64,000 nucleotides of DNA, from positions 40,412,025-40,476,024 of the forward strand of contig CATQJL010000316.1 of the NCBI GenBank assembly GCA_958299035.1, written 5' to 3'. The position numbers and the translations under genes were made by a program. The notes beneath the pieces were generated by a model, which had not been told where the DNA came from, did no database searches, and worked only from the letters and a program-made list of their open reading frames with translations. This document shows positions 60,904 through 64,000 of this stretch, one piece after another; within the stretch, counting starts at the first letter, position 1, and the number at the start of each line of letters is the position of its first letter. This DNA comes from Cylicocyclus nassatus. Its lineage: Eukaryota; Nematoda; Chromadorea; Rhabditida; Strongylidae.

Positions 60904-63900
60904 ATGGCGAAGATTGGCTCAGAGGAGATGCTGACCCTGCTTCAGGAGATGAGAGAAGAACGAGAGATGGTGGAGCTTCTGAAGCACATCACAGGACGAA
61001 GCGGTACCTCAGCCGAAATTCCGAACATGGTGTCCGCCCTCAGCAGTAGGATCGAAAAGTTCTACTTCGACCCCGAGGCGGATATGTGCTTCAGCAAATG
61101 GTACGCGCGCTACAAGGAGGTCTTTGTCGAAGACGCGAAACAGTTCACGGAAAGTGCGAAAGTGAGGCTGCTGTGCGAAAAGCTGGACAAAGAAAGCTTT
61201 GAAAAATACCAGAGGCATGTGCTACGAAGGAGGTAACCGCGATCAAGTTCGAAGAAACCGTCGAAACGTTGAAGCAGCTGTTCGATGTGAAGATTTCGGA
61301 GTTCACTATGCGATATCAGTGCTTGAAACTGGAGAAGGCGGATTCCGAAGATTACCTCATGTATACCGGTTGAGTAAACGAATTGTGCGAAAAAGCGAAG
61401 ATCCATGACTTGGATAGCGATGGCATAAAATGCTTACTATGGATTTTTGGCCTGAAGAGCCAAAAAGAAGCAGAAATCAGGCAGCGACTCATAGCCGTAC
61501 TGGACAAGGAGTACAAGGCCGGACGAAAAATGTCGCTGCAGGAGCTGTATCTGGAGTGCGAAAACTTCCTTAGTCTCAAGAAGGATAGCGAGACTGTGGC
61601 TGGTTGCACGAAGATTGTCGAAGCCACAAGCAAGGAAGAACCCAAGAAGCTGGAATGCTGGAACTGTGTTAAAGCTCACTTTGCCAGGGAATGCAAAGCG
61701 AAGCTGTGGTATTTATTTATTTATTTATTTATTTGATACGCACAAGGCGTGCCCAATACACAGAACGAAGCATCACACTAAACAAATAGGGACAAAAAAA
61801 AAGAACAACAACAGGCAAACACCCCACTGAATCAGCTCAAGTCTAGCCCGCAATATTTTCTAGGGATAGAAAGGGAGTGAGCTTGTCTAGACTAATATGA
61901 AGTCATCACATGTATAGAGGTTCGATGGAGTCTGTCTCATGCCCCCTGCTTTTAGCAAAAATGCTCTTATTCAAACATAAGCAAATGTATATGTTGGAAG
62001 CAGGTGTATTGGTAGTAATATTGGTAAAACCCGCCAAACCAAACTCTGGGGAGAGAGCAGAACTCCGGAAGAGGTTTTGCACAATGCAGAAGTTTCAAGC
62101 CCAAACAAGCTAACCCAAGCATCAATGGAAATGATGAGATGAGCCAGACCCAAACTAACGGGTGAGGTATAAAGTTGAAAAAAAAAAGCCAACACAACGA
62201 ATGGCAATGGTGTAAACCAAGGTCCAATGATTTGGTGGAATCTGATCCCTAAAATCCAACGCAAGACATTCATTTATTTGCATCCCTTCGATCATAGTCA
62301 GCCCAGAGTGAACACTAAACTGAGACAGGCGGAGTCGCGTGCCATAGAACCGTCAAACGAAAAGGACAGAGACATGCACAGCACAAAAGCAAGGATCTAG
62401 AAAAAGGAATTTGAGAGATAAAAAATAAAGTAGAAGCAAAAAGTGCAATTAAAATCAAGCCTCAGAACCAAGCGTAGGAGAACCATAACAACCATAAACC
62501 CTAAAATCCTGAACCCTAAAAAAAATCTGAACACAACATTGAAAACGCGACGCAATCAAAGAGAAGTATCACTGCTCAAAAGTTGGGTCAAATCAGCTTT
62601 TTTTAATTTTTTCTTGAAGGCTTCACCGCTACGCGCTGACACAATATCAACGGGTAAGCGCTGAAGCCATCTTGCGCAACGGAAGAATATGTAGTTAAAT
62701 ATTCCAGACTGATGTAGCTTAATAGGTTTATAATGCAGATTAAAGCCACCTAGCCTGATACCAACTGGTTTGAAGATCCAGAATTTACTTGCTTTTAATT
62801 TTATTTCCATGCGAAGAATACGAAAACAAAAGACCAGGTCAGATATCATGCGTCTAATTCTGAGAGAAGTCAAGCCCAATTTATTAGAGCGTAGGTGACA
62901 GTCTGGCATATCAACTGGTGTTCCACCACACGCACGACGGAAAACCAGACGGGTAAAAGTGTGCTGAACTCTCTCAATTTTCATTATATCTTTTTTTCGG
63001 GAAGGAGTCCAAACTTGTGAACAATATTCGAGATGTGGAATAACATAAGCTTTGTATAATCGGGACAGTATCGTTGGATTACGAGTTTGTATATTACGAA
63101 AGATTGTAAATAGAGTGGCATATGCTTTGTTGACAACTGAATCAATATGCTTAGAGAATTTCAAATTACAGTCGATGATAACTCCCAGATCTTTCACATC
63201 TTGACAAGCAGCCATCTCGACTCCATCAATTTTATACGAAGTTGAGGAATGCTTACCAAGATGGAGGAAGGAACACTTTCTTGGGTTGAGAGAGAGTCCA
63301 TTCTGAGAAGCCCAACCACACATTTTATCAATTGACGACTGCAATGCATCATGAACTGTGTCAAAATTATCTTCATCATAAGATGCATATATCTTTGTAT
63401 CGTCTGCGTAGATTTGTACGCGTACATCCATTGTTTTTAAAGTATTAGGTAGGTCCAGAGTGTATACCAAAAATAACAAAGGAGATAGGACTGCTCCCTG
63501 AGGAACTCCACTGGGACAGGGAAATTTTGTTGAATATTTATGACCAATCTTTACCGTCATGCATCTATTGTATTGCAAGAATTGCAAGAAGACAGGTCAC
63601 AAGGAGAAGTTTTGCGAACAAGTGGCGGACAGAAAAGCATTTGTTCAGCAAGATTCGAAACGAAGAATCCACAGAAGCAGCGACACCAGTAAGAACAGAA
63701 GTTGGACGAAACCAAAACGTCATGTGCACAGCGTAGCGAAGATTGCAAATGCGATGGTGGATGTCAACTTGACACGCATGTATATCGAAGCAAGAGTAAA
63801 TAGTCATCCAGTTAGTTTTCTGCTATAAACTGGATCAGACATCACGCTGTTTCACGAATCAAAGTGGAAGAGCATGGGTGCTCCTCGTTTGGAAGAGACG

Positions 63901-64000
63901 AACGTGGTTGTCAAGAACGCTAGTGGAGGCTCCATGAAAGTCCATGGAAAGCTATGGTGTGAGTATGAAATCAAAGGATCCAGAAGCAAAGGCTACGCAT
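60904..64000 (+). pseudogene. Ty3/gypsy gag and protease, interrupted
   Basis: Gag starts at ATG 60904 and has the capsid-like stretch FYFDPEADMCFSKWYARYKE. A one-base loss near 61225 shifts the frame, and a TGA near 61373 interrupts it again. The region continues to a zinc knuckle CWNCVKAHFAREC (one residue short between the second Cys and His). A LINE then interrupts the gene from 61710 to about 63570. After it come a second knuckle CKNCKKTGHKEKFC and a retropepsin region in which a stop (TAA near 63826) replaces the catalytic Asp codon before TGSD. A pattern of the form WKSMGAPRLEETNVVVKNAS follows, typical of Ty3/gypsy. The pol genes lie beyond the window. The copy is inactive. Confidence 0.8.
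61710..63570 (-). mobile_element. CR1/jockey-type LINE, 5'-truncated, inserted in gypsy gag
   Basis: The minus-strand frame 63587-62556 begins inside reverse transcriptase: SGVPQGAVLSPLLFLVYTLD, QIYADDTKIYASYDE (YADD box), then SRLYKAYVIPHLEYCSQVWT and IERVQHTFTRLVFRR, as in CR1-like elements. The endonuclease and first half of RT are missing, the usual result of incomplete reverse transcription. About 850 bp of 3' untranslated sequence ends in a TATT/AATA run at 61710-61735. The RT fragment is open with no stop, so the insertion is young. The split lies exactly between the two gag zinc knuckles. Confidence 0.85.

Noticed and set aside
60738..61049. A 103-codon frame overlapping the start of gag
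   Set aside because: It is the shadow frame of the gag leader and coding sequence, highly charged and without homology.

Overview
The window looks like a repeat-rich segment of a parasitic nematode chromosome, most likely a strongylid or hookworm relative. This placement is inferred from three things. Genes are split by many introns with T-rich TTTCAG/TTTTAG acceptors. The host genes include a class 2 lipase of the worm-expanded lips type. Most of the DNA is RTE, CR1, Penelope-like and Ty3/gypsy retroelements plus short inverted-repeat DNA elements. No bacterial-style operons, CRISPR arrays or rRNA genes are visible.

Host genes. At 1.3-8.5 kb the plus strand carries a complete eight-exon secreted class 2 lipase (298 codons, all splice phases agree). 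Tail to tail with it, at 10.7-8.67 kb on the minus strand, is a six-exon, 207-codon secreted cysteine-rich protein of unknown function. A second small cysteine-rich minus-strand gene lies at about 13.96-13.38 kb, partly resolved. At 27-47.4 kb three phase-compatible plus-strand exons with a signal anchor span 20 kb of repeat-filled introns. Directly after them, on the opposite strand (48.56-47.9 kb), are exons of a spermine-synthase-like SAM methyltransferase with several frameshifts; this could be the same gene family broken by inversion. A DEAH-box helicase fragment lies at 50.5 kb.

Mobile DNA. 14.4-19.4 kb is a cluster of Penelope-like elements (reverse transcriptase plus GIY-YIG endonuclease) in direct and inverted orientation, one copy holding a short CR1-type LINE insertion. 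A different Penelope-like fragment lies at 58.0-58.6 kb and its end carries a canonical hammerhead-ribozyme core. Two RTE elements lie at 22.65-25.5 kb (inserted in a mariner-type inverted-repeat element with a 13-bp target duplication) and 38.5-40.9 kb (heavily decayed). At 60.26 kb a Ty3/gypsy element begins (LTR, gag, zinc knuckles, protease) and is interrupted by a 1.9-kb CR1-like LINE between its two zinc knuckles.

The remainder is mostly foldback or MITE elements (about fifteen recognised), including one at 32.2-33.06 kb whose two arms each carry a tRNA-like sequence, a family with ACTAGCTGG ends, satellite and minisatellite blocks, and one 146-bp GT tract. The layering of insertions gives a relative chronology of element activity.
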